In this document: positions 28,542-36,826 of the stretch, piece after piece
Position numbering within the stretch: the stretch's first letter is position 1
Layout: each line of letters starts with the position of its first letter
NCBI RefSeq assembly: GCF_011683915.1
Contig: NZ_JAAQPH010000029.1
Coordinates: 1-56,284, forward strand
Reading direction: 5' to 3'
Length of the DNA: 56,284 nt
Source of the DNA: Pelagibius litoralis
Lineage (GTDB): Bacteria > Pseudomonadota > Alphaproteobacteria > Kiloniellales > Kiloniellaceae
Translations under genes and position numbers: made by a program
The notes under the pieces: model-generated
What the model saw: only the letters and a program-made list of their open reading frames with translations
Told to the model about the DNA's origin: nothing
Databases searched by the model: none

Positions 28542-30369
28542 CCTTGAGGCGGCTCTCTCTCTTGCGCGCATGCGGGTCGAGCAGGCGCTTGCGAAGGCGG
28601 ATCGACTTGGGCGTCACCTCCACCAGCTCGTCATCGGCGATATAGGCGAGCGCCTGTTCCAGGCTCATCACCCGCGGCGTGGTCAGGCGCACCGCCTCGT
28701 CCTTGCCCGAGGCGCGCATGTTGGTGAGCTGCTTGGCCTTCATCGGGTTCACTTCAAGGTCGTTGCCGCGGCTATGCTCGCCGATCACCATGCCTTCGTA
28801 AACCGGCTTGCCGGGGTCAATGAACATCTCGCCGCGCTCTTCCAGGTTCCACAGCGCGTAGGGAACCGCCTTGCCGGTGCCGTTGGAAATCAGCACGCCG
28901 TTGCGCCGCCCCTGGATCGAGCCCTTGTAGGGCGCATAGCTGTGGAACACGCGGTTCATGATGCCGGTGCCGCGGGTATCGGTCAGGAACTCGCCATGAT
29001 AGCCGATCAGGCCGCGCGCCGGCGCCAGGAAGGTCACGCGGGTCTTGCCGCCGCCCGACGGGCGCAGATCGCTCATCTCGGCCTTGCGCAGGCCCATCTT
29101 CTCGACCACCACGCCGGAGTATTCCTCGTCGACATCGACCTGGACTTCCTCGATCGGCTCCATGCGCTGGCCGGTATCCGGGTCGTTGCGGAACAAGACG
29201 CGAGGGCGGGAGATTGAAAGCTCGAAACCCTCGCGGCGCATGGTTTCGATCAGCACGCCAAGCTGCAGTTCGCCGCGGCCGGCGACTTCGAAGGCGTCCT
29301 TGTCCGCCGTCTCGGTGATGCGGATGGCGACATTGCCCTCGGCCTCGCGTAGCAGGCGGTCGCGGATCATGCGGGAGGTGACCTTGTCGCCCTCCTTACC
29401 CGCCAGGGGGGAATCGTTCACCGAAAAGGTCATGGCCAGGGTCGGCGGATCGATCGGCTGGGATTCCAGCGCCGCCGGAAACTCGGGCGCGCAGATGGTG
29501 TCCGCCACCGTGGCGTCGCTGAGGCCGGCGATGGCAACGATGTCCCCGGCGGCGGCCTCTTCGACCGGCTCGCGCTTCAGGCCGTTGAAGGACAGCAGCT
29601 TGGTGAGGCGCCCGCCGTTGATCGCGGTGCCGTCGCGGCGCATCACCTTCACCGGCATGTTCAGCTTGGCGGTGCCGCTGAAAATACGGCCGGTCAGGAT
29701 GCGGCCCAGGAAGTTATCGGCCTCCAGGGTCGTTGCCAGCATGGCAAAGGGGGCGTCGACTTCGGCGACCGGCGGCTTCACATGCGCGACGATCAGGTCG
29801 AAGAGGCTGTGCAGATCCTTGCGCTCATCATCCAGATCGGCAACCGACCAGCCCTGCTTGGCCGAGGCAAAGAGCATCGGGAAATCGAGCTGCTCGTCGG
29901 AAGCCTCAAGCGCCACGAAAAGATCGAAGATCTGATCATGCACCCAGTGCGGCCGGGCATCGGGCTTGTCGGCCTTGTTCACCACGACGATGGGCTTCAG
30001 GCCGCGGGCCAGCGCCTTGGCGGTGACGAACTTGGTCTGCGGCATCGGCCCCTCGGCGGCGTCGACCAGCAGCAGCACGCCGTCGACCATGGAGAGGATG
30101 CGCTCCACCTCGCCGCCGAAATCGGCATGGCCCGGGGTATCGACGATGTTGATCTTGATGCCGTCCCAGGTCACTGCCGTACACTTGGCGAGAATGGTGA
30201 TGCCGCGCTCGCGCTCCAGATCGTTGGAGTCCATGGCGCGCTCGGCCACCTGCTGGTTGCTGCGATAGCTGCCGGACTGCTTCAGCAGTTCGTCGACCAG
30301 CGTCGTCTTGCCGTGGTCAACGTGGGCGATGATCGCAATATTGCGAATATCCTTGGCTTGAACCGTCAT
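28531..30369 (-). CDS. typA: translational GTPase TypA/BipA
   Basis: A 612-residue GTPase that binds the ribosome and helps 50S assembly and stress adaptation. G1 is [21 protein letters not shown]2 is RGITI, G3 is [14 protein letters not shown] and G4 is [12 protein letters not shown]. Domain II, EF-G-like domains III and V and the BipA C-terminal domain (ANP-like region [20 protein letters not shown]) follow. Length matches the family. It lies 32 bases after the PfkB kinase gene on the same strand and overlaps the AmpG-type gene. Confidence 0.97.
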   Translation of the reverse strand: MTVQAKDIRNIAIIAHVDHGKTTLVDELLKQSGSYRSNQQVAERAMDSNDLERERGITILAKCTAVTWDGIKINIVDTPGHADFGGEVERILSMVDGVLLLVDAAEGPMPQTKFVTAKALARGLKPIVVVNKADKPDARPHWVHDQIFDLFVALEASDEQLDFPMLFASAKQGWSVADLDDERKDLHSLFDLIVAHVKPPVAEVDAPFAMLATTLEADNFLGRILTGRIFSGTAKLNMPVKVMRRDGTAINGGRLTKLLSFNGLKREPVEEAAAGDIVAIAGLSDATVADTICAPEFPAALESQPIDPPTLAMTFSVNDSPLAGKEGDKVTSRMIRDRLLREAEGNVAIRITETADKDAFEVAGRGELQLGVLIETMRREGFELSISRPRVLFRNDPDTGQRMEPIEEVQVDVDEEYSGVVVEKMGLRKAEMSDLRPSGGGKTRVTFLAPARGLIGYHGEFLTDTRGTGIMNRVFHSYAPYKGSIQGRRNGVLISNGTGKAVPYALWNLEERGEMFIDPGKPVYEGMVIGEHSRGNDLEVNPMKAKQLTNMRASGKDEAVRLTTPRVMSLEQALAYIADDELVEVTPKSIRLRKRLLDPHARKRESRLKDAG

Positions 30370-30401
30370 GGTTTTGGCTCTGCTTTCCAGTAAAGGGCCG
30401 G

Positions 30402-31415
30402 TCAGGCCCGTTTCGCCTGCGCCGCACCGAGTTCGGCGGCGATCAGTTCTGCGAGTTTTTGTTCCGGCCGCGCCCCGACATGGGAGATCACCTCTGCCGC
30501 GGCGATGGCGCCGATGCGCCCGCTGTCGTAGAGGCTGTGGCCATTGGTAATGCCGTAGAGAAAGCCGGCGGCGAAGAGATCGCCGGCGCCCGTCGTGTCA
30601 ACGACATTGGCGACCGGGACCGCGTCGACCACATGCACTTCGTCGCCGCTGACGATGACCGCGCCTTTTTCGCTGCGGGTGAGCGCCGCCACATCGCAGT
30701 GCCGGCGCACCTGCTGCAGGGCGCCATCGAAATCCGGCGCATCGAAAAGGCCGCAGACCTCTTCTTCATTGGCGAAGACGATGTCGACATGCTTGGCGAC
30801 GAAGTCTCTCAGCTCATCCTTGTAGCGGTCGACCAGAAAGGGATCGGAAAGGGTGAGGGAGACCTTGCGGCCGGCGGCATGAGCCAACCCGGCAGCCCTC
30901 AGAAAAGCGGCCTTGGCCGAGGGCGAGTCCCAGAGGTAGCCCTCCATATAGGTGACCGCCGCCGCCTCGACCCGGGCCGCGTCCACGTCATCGGGGCCGA
31001 AATCGACGGCCGCGCCCAGAAAGGTGTTCATGGAGCGCGCGGCATCGGGCGTCACCAGGATCATCGAGCGCCCGGTGGCGGGCCCGCTGGCGGCATGCGG
31101 CGTATCGAAACCGACGCCGGTCGCCCTGATGTCGTGGGTGAAGATGGCGCCGAGCTGATCGTCGCGCACCTTGCCCAGAAACACGGCCTTGCCGCCCAGT
31201 GAGGCAACGCCGGCGGCGGTGTTGCCCGCCGATCCGCCGGAGACCTCGACCGCCGGGCCCATGGCGTCATAAAGCTCCACCGCCCTGGCCTCGTCGATCA
31301 GGGTCATGCTGCCCTTGTTGATCTGATGGGCCTCAAGGAAGGCGTCGTCTGTCTTGGAAAGGACATCGACGAGGGCGTTGCCGATGGCGACGACATCGAA
31401 TTGCGGTGCAGTCAT
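30402..31415 (-). CDS. PfkB-family sugar/nucleoside kinase (adenosine kinase-like)
   Basis: A 337-residue ribokinase-fold kinase. It starts FDVVAIGNALVDVLSKTDDA and has the N-terminal substrate motif GGSAGNTAAGVASLGGKAVF and the C-terminal catalytic motif DTTGAGDLFAAGFLYG, in which the Asp of GAGD is the base. Sequence style matches the adenosine kinase-type branch common in alphaproteobacteria, but the substrate (adenosine, or a sugar such as ribose) cannot be fixed from the sequence. It is the first gene of the minus-strand run kinase-typA-ampG-macro. Confidence 0.9.
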   Translation of the reverse strand: MTAPQFDVVAIGNALVDVLSKTDDAFLEAHQINKGSMTLIDEARAVELYDAMGPAVEVSGGSAGNTAAGVASLGGKAVFLGKVRDDQLGAIFTHDIRATGVGFDTPHAASGPATGRSMILVTPDAARSMNTFLGAAVDFGPDDVDAARVEAAAVTYMEGYLWDSPSAKAAFLRAAGLAHAAGRKVSLTLSDPFLVDRYKDELRDFVAKHVDIVFANEEEVCGLFDAPDFDGALQQVRRHCDVAALTRSEKGAVIVSGDEVHVVDAVPVANVVDTTGAGDLFAAGFLYGITNGHSLYDSGRIGAIAAAEVISHVGARPEQKLAELIAAELGAAQAKRA

Positions 31416-31723
31416 GGTTCTTCTGTCTTCAGTTCTCGGTCAATTCTTGCGGGGTCCTAACGACTCACGGCGTTCGGGCCAAAACTGTCGGGCCATTTGC
31501 CTGTGCCCCAAACGCGATGCTGTGGGGGATCCAGGCCCCGGTCTTTCCCGGTGCCACGCCCAGCGGACAGCTGCACCGATCTAAAGCCGGCTGCAGACCG
31601 CAATTGCGGCCCCTTTTAGAGCCACTTGCCGGTGGCGGCAAGCTCTGCGTCGCCGGAGCGGCCCTTTCATCCCCGGGCAGGCGGGTTCCCGGTCCAACCC
31701 CAGGTTCCAGCCCAGGCGCCCGT

Positions 31724-31747
31724 CCCCAGGCCCATCCCCAGGCCCAT
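31724..31747 (+). repeat. 12-base tandem repeat
   Basis: CCCCAGGCCCAT occurs twice back to back (31724-31735 and 31736-31747), preceded by a degenerate third unit (CCCAGGCGCCCGT). Possible slippage site; no function is visible. Confidence 0.8.
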
Positions 31748-31751
31748 CTCT

Positions 31752-31777
31752 TGTAGCCGGGGCCGGGGCAGGCTACA
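31752..31777 (+). promoter_or_regulatory. hairpin in the leader of the EI24 gene
   Basis: Arms TGTAGCC (31752-31758) and GGCTACA (31771-31777) with a 12-base loop GGGGCCGGGGCA. It ends nine bases before the ATG of the EI24 gene, and the only purine-rich, ribosome-site-like bases are within its loop. It could affect translation; this is an inference from position. Confidence 0.35.
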
Positions 31778-31786
31778 TATCCGGCC

Positions 31787-32503
31787 ATGTTCCAAGCACT
31801 CTCGCGCGCATTCCGCCAGTCCTTCGATCCGGCTTTCCGCCGCGTTTTCAACCGTTCCATGCTGTTTTCGCTGGTGACCTTCATCCTGCTCTGGCTGGGC
31901 GCCTGGTTCGCCCTGGACTGGGCCGGCGAGGGGCTGGTGGCCTGGGTGCGCGACTGGGCCGGCGACGGCTTCTGGCTCGGCCTGATCGACTGGCTGGTGA
32001 ATGCCGCCGCCATCGGCGCCATCGCCGTGGTGTCGTTTTTCCTGTTTCCCGCGGTGATGGTCACCATCATGGCGCTCCTGCTCGACGAAATTGCCGGCGC
32101 GGTAGAGCGGCGCCACTATCCCGACCTGCCGCCGGCCCGCTCTCAACCGATCGCCGAAGCGATCCTCGGCAACGTCATATTCGTCGCAGTAACCTTAATA
32201 CTTAATTTACTCGTGCTGCCGCTCTACTTGATTCTGATTTGGCTGCCGCCGCTCAATCTCGTTTTGTTCTATCTGTTGAACGGTTATCTGCTGGGGCGTG
32301 AGTACTTTGAGATGGTGTCTGTGAGGCGGCTCGATCTGCCGCAAAGCCGGCAACTGCGGCGCAGGTTTCGCGGCAGGGTTATCCTGGCCGGCGCCGTCGT
32401 TACCTTCCTGCTAACCATTCCCTTGGTAAATTTGGTGACGCCGATCATCGCAACCGCCTTTATGCTGCACATTTTCGAAGACCTGCGCCGACGCGGCGCC
32501 TGA
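31787..32503 (+). CDS. EI24-domain (CysZ-like) membrane protein
   Basis: A 238-residue inner-membrane protein with four or more hydrophobic segments (about 22-42, 70-100, 125-160 and 200-225). It begins MFQALSRAFRQSFDPAFRRV, and the family motif region NGYLLGREYFEMVSVRRL is present. EI24/CysZ proteins include the E. coli sulfate channel CysZ, but alphaproteobacterial members have no proven substrate. It is followed 42 bases later by a bactofilin gene on the same strand, so the two are probably one operon. Confidence 0.85.
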   Translation: MFQALSRAFRQSFDPAFRRVFNRSMLFSLVTFILLWLGAWFALDWAGEGLVAWVRDWAGDGFWLGLIDWLVNAAAIGAIAVVSFFLFPAVMVTIMALLLDEIAGAVERRHYPDLPPARSQPIAEAILGNVIFVAVTLILNLLVLPLYLILIWLPPLNLVLFYLLNGYLLGREYFEMVSVRRLDLPQSRQLRRRFRGRVILAGAVVTFLLTIPLVNLVTPIIATAFMLHIFEDLRRRGA

Positions 32504-32545
32504 AGACCAACGGGACGACGGCTTCTGCCGGAAAGGACTGCTTTT

Positions 32546-33169
32546 ATGTTTGGTAAGCGAAAAGGTCCCGGGGGACTTGGCGAGACACCGACAAACGCGT
32601 CCGCCGATACCATGGCGCAGTCCGGCGGCGACGATGCCGGCGGGGGTCGCGCTTCGGGGTCGGGCACCAAACAGCCGCTGGGCGTCGCCGGCATCAAGGC
32701 GCCGCGCCGCCAGGACCCGCGCAATCCCGGGGCCGTGGAAGGCCGCAAGCTGGTGGTCGGCCGCGAAATCTGCCTCTCCGGCGAGATCAAGACCTGTGAG
32801 AAGCTGGTGGTCGAGGGCCGGGTCGAGGCCGACCTGAACGACAGCCAGAGCCTGGAAATCAGCGAGCCCGGCCTGTTCAAGGGTCACGCCACGGTCGAAG
32901 ACTGCGAAGTCTACGGCACCTTTGAGGGGGAACTGACCGTCACGGGTTGTCTTGTGATCCGGTCGACCGGCCGCGTCAGCGGCAAGATCCGCTATGCCGA
33001 CATCGAAATCACCAGGGGCGGCCGCCTGAGCGGCGATATCGACGTTCTGGAGGCCTCCCTGAAAGGCCGGCTGCGCGGCGAGAGGCCGAAGCTGGCCCAC
33101 AGCAGTGACGGGTCCCACAGCGACGGCAACGAGCCACAGGACGGCAATCCCAAAAGTCAGGCCGGTTGA
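32546..33169 (+). CDS. bactofilin
   Basis: A 207-residue bactofilin, a polymer-forming cytoskeletal protein. The N-terminal 60 residues and the C-terminal 35 residues are polar and likely disordered (rich in Gly, Ser and Asn). The core (about residues 65-165) is the right-handed beta-helix, with repeating turns such as EICLSGEIKTCEKLVVEGRV, DCEVYGTFEGELTVTGCLVI and ADIEITRGGRLSGDIDVL. Bactofilins scaffold cell-wall enzymes and localise polar structures. GGAAAGGA precedes the ATG. Its stop codon overlaps a possible TTG start of the next gene. Confidence 0.92.
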   Translation: MFGKRKGPGGLGETPTNASADTMAQSGGDDAGGGRASGSGTKQPLGVAGIKAPRRQDPRNPGAVEGRKLVVGREICLSGEIKTCEKLVVEGRVEADLNDSQSLEISEPGLFKGHATVEDCEVYGTFEGELTVTGCLVIRSTGRVSGKIRYADIEITRGGRLSGDIDVLEASLKGRLRGERPKLAHSSDGSHSDGNEPQDGNPKSQAG

Positions 33170-33174
33170 AGCAG

Positions 33175-33681
33175 ATGCGGCATCGCGGCAAAAACTGGCC
33201 TGCGGTTCTGGCCCTGCTGCTCAGCACGGCAGCCCTGGCGGCCTGTCAGACCGCCAATACCGCCAGGCCGCAAACCGGTGCCAACGGGGCCGTTCCAAGC
33301 AAGGCGGCGGTCATTGAGCCGCAAAGCGCCGCCGCCGCGGAGGTTGCCCCGGCTGAAGCACCCGGCCAGATAGCCGCAGTGCCGCCCCAGCCCGTGGCGA
33401 TAGAACCCTCGATCAACGACGATCCCAATCAACTGATGGGCCTGGACCGCAGCGGCCTGACCGCGCTGCTTGGCCGGCCGGATCTGGTGCGCCGCGAAAA
33501 ACCGGCGGAAATCTGGCAATACGTGACCGCCGACTGCGTCTTCGATGTGGTGCTTTACGACAGCGGCCCGCAGTACCGGGTCACCTACCTGGAGGCCCGC
33601 AATGCCGCTGCCGACCGCCTGGCGCCGCGCCCCTGCCTGAACCAGGTGCTGCGCAGCCGCCTCAACGCACCGATCAGCTAG
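33175..33681 (+). CDS. putative lipoprotein of unknown function
   Basis: A 168-residue protein with a lipoprotein signal (MRHRGKNWPAVLALLLSTAA then LAAC; the lipid-bearing Cys is in LAAC). A long Ala/Pro/Gln linker (about 28-80) leads to a conserved C-terminal domain with LMGLDRSGLTALLGRPDLVR and PAEIWQYVTADCVFDVVLY, reminiscent of small outer-membrane lipoproteins with an SmpA/BamE-like fold, though I cannot confirm that. Start may also be a TTG at 33166 that overlaps the bactofilin stop codon (TTGA). Translational coupling suggests a role linked to the bactofilin. Confidence 0.75.
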   Translation: MRHRGKNWPAVLALLLSTAALAACQTANTARPQTGANGAVPSKAAVIEPQSAAAAEVAPAEAPGQIAAVPPQPVAIEPSINDDPNQLMGLDRSGLTALLGRPDLVRREKPAEIWQYVTADCVFDVVLYDSGPQYRVTYLEARNAAADRLAPRPCLNQVLRSRLNAPIS

Positions 33682-33731
33682 ATTTTCCCGGTCGGTGCTT
33701 GCGCTTGCAAGGTGCTGCCGTTGCCCACAGG

Positions 33732-33760
33732 CGTCACCCCGGATCAAGTCCGGGGTGACG
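33732..33760. repeat. palindromic repeat, family D (short form)
   Basis: Perfect 12-base arms CGTCACCCCGGA (33732-33743) and TCCGGGGTGACG (33749-33760) with loop TCAAG. This word is part of a dispersed alphaproteobacterial palindrome family; a longer member is at 44946-45053. It sits between the lipoprotein (plus) and nth (minus), a convergent junction, and its AT-rich right flank could make it a terminator for the plus-strand gene. Confidence 0.8.
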
Positions 33761-33770
33761 GGATTAGATT

Positions 33771-34505
33771 TTAGACGGCTTTCTTCCTGACGGCTGCCGT
33801 CTTGACGCTCTTCTTCATAGCCCTTTTCTTTGCCGCCGGCTTCTTGACCGGCTTGGTCTTCACCGGTGCCTCCAGGGTGGTCTTGCCCTTGAAGGCGCAG
33901 AGATCGATGACCGTGCAGGCCGGGCAGTCGGGCTTGCGCGCCTTGCAGACATAGCGTCCGTGCAGGATCAGCCAGTGGTGGGCATGCAGTTTGCGGTCCG
34001 CCGGCACCACCTTCTCCAGCTTCTGTTCCACCGCCAGCACCGTCTTGCCCGGCGCCAGGCCGGTGCGGTTGCCGACCCGGAAGATGTGGGTGTCGACGGC
34101 GATGGTCGGCGCGCCGAAGGCGATGTTCATGACCACGTTGGCGGTCTTGCGCCCGACGCCGGGCAGCTTCTCCAGGGCTTCTCGATCAGCCGGCACCGCG
34201 CCGCCATGCTCCTCGATCAAAAGGCGCGACAGCGCCATGACGTTCTTGGCCTTGGCGTTGAACAGCCCGATGGTCTTGATGTGGTCCTTCACCCGCCCCT
34301 CGCCGAGAGCCAGCATGGCCTGGGGCGTCGTCGCCTCCTTGAAGAGTCCGCGCGTCGCCTTGTTGACGCCGACGTCGGTAGCCTGGGCGGACAGCACCAC
34401 GGCGACCAGCAGGGTATAGGGATTGACGTAGTCCAGCTCGCCCTTGGGCTCCGGCATGGCGGCGGCGAGACGGTCGAAAAAGGTGACGATATCGGCTTTT
34501 TTCAT
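33771..34505 (-). CDS. nth: endonuclease III
   Basis: A 244-residue base-excision repair glycosylase/AP lyase for oxidised pyrimidines. The helix-hairpin-helix with catalytic Lys is LEKLPGVGRKTANVVMNIAF, followed by the Asp in VDTHIFRVGNR. The 4Fe-4S cluster ligands are CKARKPDCPACTVIDLC. The last roughly 30 residues (from VKTKPVKKPAAKKRAMKKS onward) are an extra Lys/Ala tail beyond the normal family length, likely adding non-specific DNA affinity. It converges with the bactofilin-linked lipoprotein gene. Confidence 0.95.
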   Translation of the reverse strand: MKKADIVTFFDRLAAAMPEPKGELDYVNPYTLLVAVVLSAQATDVGVNKATRGLFKEATTPQAMLALGEGRVKDHIKTIGLFNAKAKNVMALSRLLIEEHGGAVPADREALEKLPGVGRKTANVVMNIAFGAPTIAVDTHIFRVGNRTGLAPGKTVLAVEQKLEKVVPADRKLHAHHWLILHGRYVCKARKPDCPACTVIDLCAFKGKTTLEAPVKTKPVKKPAAKKRAMKKSVKTAAVRKKAV

Positions 34506-34651
34506 GACCCGGCTTTTGTTTTTGGACCCAGTTGCTCTCCTGGCGCGGCGAGTGTAGCGGGATCGGCTGCGAAAGGAAGGCGCAATGCTTACGCCCTGAA
34601 GCCAGGCTCAATTTCCGGGGCGGAAATACCTATCCCTAGTTTGTCCGTGAA

Positions 34652-35086
34652 TTACTTCTGGTCTTTCGACAGTGACCACCGGACCTCCGCGTCATGATCT
34701 GAGCCCATAATATCGACATCACGGAACTCCCCGAGCCTGCGAACCGCTTTCGCGCTATCGGTTACCAGCAATGGATCAAGGGTCGCCTTCAGTTCATCGT
34801 GGCGCGGTCGATCGGCGGGGAGGGCCGGATTAGTATCTGACGATGTCTTACCTGCGTGATATGCGGTGGCCCATCTGGTCCAGATTTTCCACTTTTCTTC
34901 GATAAGGGGCAGAAGAGCCTCATCGATCGGTGTCAGATTGAACTCTTCTGAGTACTCGTCTCGGGCCTTGTCAAACACTGACTCGAAAACATGAAGCCTG
35001 CCATTAAGAAATGCGACACCGCCTCTTGGCCCGTCATAAAAATCTTCAATCGTGACAACCCGTTCCCAACACATGGCCCGGGGCAT
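34652..35086 (-). CDS. hypothetical protein, possibly acquired
   Basis: A soluble 144-residue protein starting MPRAMCWERVVTIEDFYDGP; a second Met four codons in (35074) is an alternative start. It has GGVAFLNGRLHVFESVFDKA, DEYSEEFNLTPIDEALLPLI and EEKWKIWTRWATAYHAGKTS, an arrangement of conserved aromatic residues that I have seen in scattered hypothetical proteins but cannot name. By eye the gene is close to 50% G+C, clearly below the surrounding genes, and no good ribosome site precedes it. It separates nth from DUF2244. The longer in-frame reading upstream is a shadow of DUF2244. Confidence 0.6.
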   Translation of the reverse strand: MPRAMCWERVVTIEDFYDGPRGGVAFLNGRLHVFESVFDKARDEYSEEFNLTPIDEALLPLIEEKWKIWTRWATAYHAGKTSSDTNPALPADRPRHDELKATLDPLLVTDSAKAVRRLGEFRDVDIMGSDHDAEVRWSLSKDQK

Positions 35087-35164
35087 ATCACGCAGTGGTT
35101 GAGGTGTCCAACAATCTGCCCCTCGCCATTTGAAGCGCGCCCGCCGTCTGGCTATATTGTTTAG

Positions 35165-35695
35165 ATGACCGCGATCTGCAGACCCGCGCCCGTCGGCCCG
35201 CCGCAGGCCCCCGAAGGCAACCCGCTTCCCGAAGCCCGGAACGCGCTGCTGTTCGATGCGGAACTGACCCCGCACCGCAGCCTGCCGCCGCGTGGCTTCC
35301 TGCTGCTCATGGCGGGGGTCAGCGCCATCAGTTTCGGCGCCGGGCTGCTGTTTTTCCTGATGGGCGCCTGGCCGGTGATCGGCTTCCTGGGCGCCGACGT
35401 GCTGCTGATCTTCCTTGCCTTCAAGATCAACTATCGCCGGGGCCGCCTGGCCGAACACCTGCAGCTCACCGCAGGGGACCTGACGGTCACCCGCGTCTGG
35501 CCGGGCGGGCGCAGCAAATCCTGGCAGTTCCAGACCGCCTGGCTGCAGATCCTGCTGGACGACCCGCCCAAGCATGACAGCCCGCTGGTCCTGCGCTCCC
35601 ACGGGCGCAGCCTGACCATCGGCAGCTTCCTGACCAAGGAGGAACGCGCCGACCTGGCCCGGGCGCTGCGCTCGGCCCTGGCCGAGGCGCGCTAG
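35165..35695 (+). CDS. DUF2244 membrane protein
   Basis: A 176-residue protein with the DUF2244 signature LLFDAELTPHRSLPPRGFLL, two adjacent membrane segments (about residues 44-63 and 66-86), and a C-terminal cytosolic domain with HLQLTAGDLTVTRVWPGG and SHGRSLTIGSFLTKEERADL. Function is unknown; the family is restricted mostly to alphaproteobacteria and is often near nth or dapB, as here. No strong ribosome site is seen before the ATG. Its TAG stop codon (35693-35695) is part of a CTAG that flanks the MITE. Confidence 0.85.
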   Translation: MTAICRPAPVGPPQAPEGNPLPEARNALLFDAELTPHRSLPPRGFLLLMAGVSAISFGAGLLFFLMGAWPVIGFLGADVLLIFLAFKINYRRGRLAEHLQLTAGDLTVTRVWPGGRSKSWQFQTAWLQILLDDPPKHDSPLVLRSHGRSLTIGSFLTKEERADLARALRSALAEAR

Positions 35696-35872
35696 CGGGC
35701 TGCTGAAAAAGGACGAAGGAGCCCTTGGCTATCCTTCGAGACAGCCCCTTGCGGGACTTCCTCAGGATGAGGTTTGTGTTTGAATTTCAATCAATTAGCC
35801 TCATGCTGAGGAGGCGCGAAGCGCCGTCTCGAAGCATGTCTGCGCCGCGTTCTCGGCTTTTTCAGCAGCCCG
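35696..35872. mobile_element. MITE-like element with IS-matching ends
   Basis: A 177-base non-coding element whose two ends are inverted copies of TTTTTCAGCAGCCCG. It is bracketed by CTAG on both sides (35692-35695 and 35873-35876), consistent with a 4-base target duplication. The right end matches the end of the IS at 178-196 with one difference, so that IS family could move it in trans. Inside are inverted arms (CTTCGAGACAGCCCCTTGCG near 35732 and a CTTCGAGACGGCG-type complement near 35830), the common alphaproteobacterial CCTCAGGATGAGG-type repeat. Confidence 0.8.
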
Positions 35873-36679
35873 CTAGATCCCCAGGACGTCGCGCATGGAA
35901 TAGAGGCCGGCGGGCTTGCCGCGGCCCCAGAGCGCGGCCTTGACCGCGCCCTTGGCGAAGACTTCGCGGCTGCTCGCCTTGTGGGTCAGCACGATCTGTT
36001 CACCCTCGGTCGCGAAGATCACCGAGTGCTCACCCGCCACATCGCCGCCGCGCAGGGTGGCAAAGCCGATCTCACCGCGCGGCCGGGCGCCGACCTGTCC
36101 TTCGCGGGCCTTGCGGGCGACGCTGTCCAGCGCCAGACCGCGCCCCTTGGCCGCCGCCTCGCCCAGCATCAGGGCGGTGCCCGAGGGCGCATCGACCTTG
36201 TGGCGGTGGTGCATCTCCAGCACCTCGATGTCGTAATCCGGGTCCAGGGCGCGGGCGACCTGTTCGACCACCATCTCCAGCAGATTGACCCCCAGGCTCA
36301 TGTTGGCGGCCTGCACCACCACGGTCTGGATCGCCGCCTTTTCGATCATCGCCTGGGTCTCGCTATCCAAGCCGGTGGTGCCGGCGACATAGACCACCTC
36401 GGCCTGGGCGGCCAGTTCGGCATGGCGGCGGGTGGCGGCCGGGGTGGTGAAGTCGATCACCGCATCGACCGCTGCGAAAAGCTCCACCGGATCGTCGCCG
36501 ACCATGATGCCGACCGGATCGGCGCCTGACAAAAGACCGAGATCCTGGCCGATGGCCGGGCTGCCGGGCAGGTCGCTGCCGCCGCCAATGACGCAGCCCT
36601 CGCTGGCGGCGATGGTCGCCAGGTTCATCCGGCCCATGCGCCCGCCGCAGCCGACGATACCGATTTTGAGGGGGTCCAT
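35873..36679 (-). CDS. dapB: 4-hydroxy-tetrahydrodipicolinate reductase
   Basis: A 268-residue enzyme of lysine and diaminopimelate synthesis that reduces hydroxy-tetrahydrodipicolinate with NAD(P)H. The nucleotide-binding fold starts KIGIVGCGGRMGRMNLATIA. FTTPAATRRHAELAAQAEVV, VYVAGTTGL and the substrate motif LEMHHRHKVDAPSGTALMLG, with its His-His and Lys, are intact. AAGGAG precedes the ATG at 36679; the upstream in-frame start is not needed. Its TAG stop codon lies inside the right-hand CTAG flank of the MITE. Confidence 0.96.
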   Translation of the reverse strand: MDPLKIGIVGCGGRMGRMNLATIAASEGCVIGGGSDLPGSPAIGQDLGLLSGADPVGIMVGDDPVELFAAVDAVIDFTTPAATRRHAELAAQAEVVYVAGTTGLDSETQAMIEKAAIQTVVVQAANMSLGVNLLEMVVEQVARALDPDYDIEVLEMHHRHKVDAPSGTALMLGEAAAKGRGLALDSVARKAREGQVGARPRGEIGFATLRGGDVAGEHSVIFATEGEQIVLTHKASSREVFAKGAVKAALWGRGKPAGLYSMRDVLGI

Positions 36680-36826
36680 GCGCTTCTCCTTATTGAAAGG
36701 CCGGTTTAGCATGCCGCGCCCGAAGCGCAAAAGCGCGACGTCTGCTTAACCTTGACGCCCCCGGACTTGACGGGGCCCGATCCGCTCTGGCCTGCTGCGC
36801 CTGTCCGACAGCAAGCGAGTAGCAAC

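Larger units (their letters stand above)
31416..31786. other. non-coding stretch between kinase and EI24 genes
   Basis: About 370 bases between two divergent genes with no convincing gene in any frame. It should hold both promoters. It contains a 12-base tandem repeat at 31724-31747 and a hairpin at 31752-31777 close to the EI24 start. The stretch from 31680 to 31750 is unusually rich in C on the plus strand, with repeated CCCAGG-type words. Open frames through it have composition unlike real proteins (Pro/Gln/Ala or Trp/Gly repeats). Confidence 0.6.

Noticed and set aside
31465-32070. 201-codon minus-strand frame through the 31416-31786 gap
   Set aside because: It is antisense to the EI24 gene in half its length, and the rest reads the C-rich tandem repeat as Trp/Gly/Pro runs. 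No start signal fits.
35089-35602. Upstream extension of the orphan gene to 316 codons
   Set aside because: The part beyond 35086 is antisense to DUF2244 and has shadow composition, so the start was placed at 35086.
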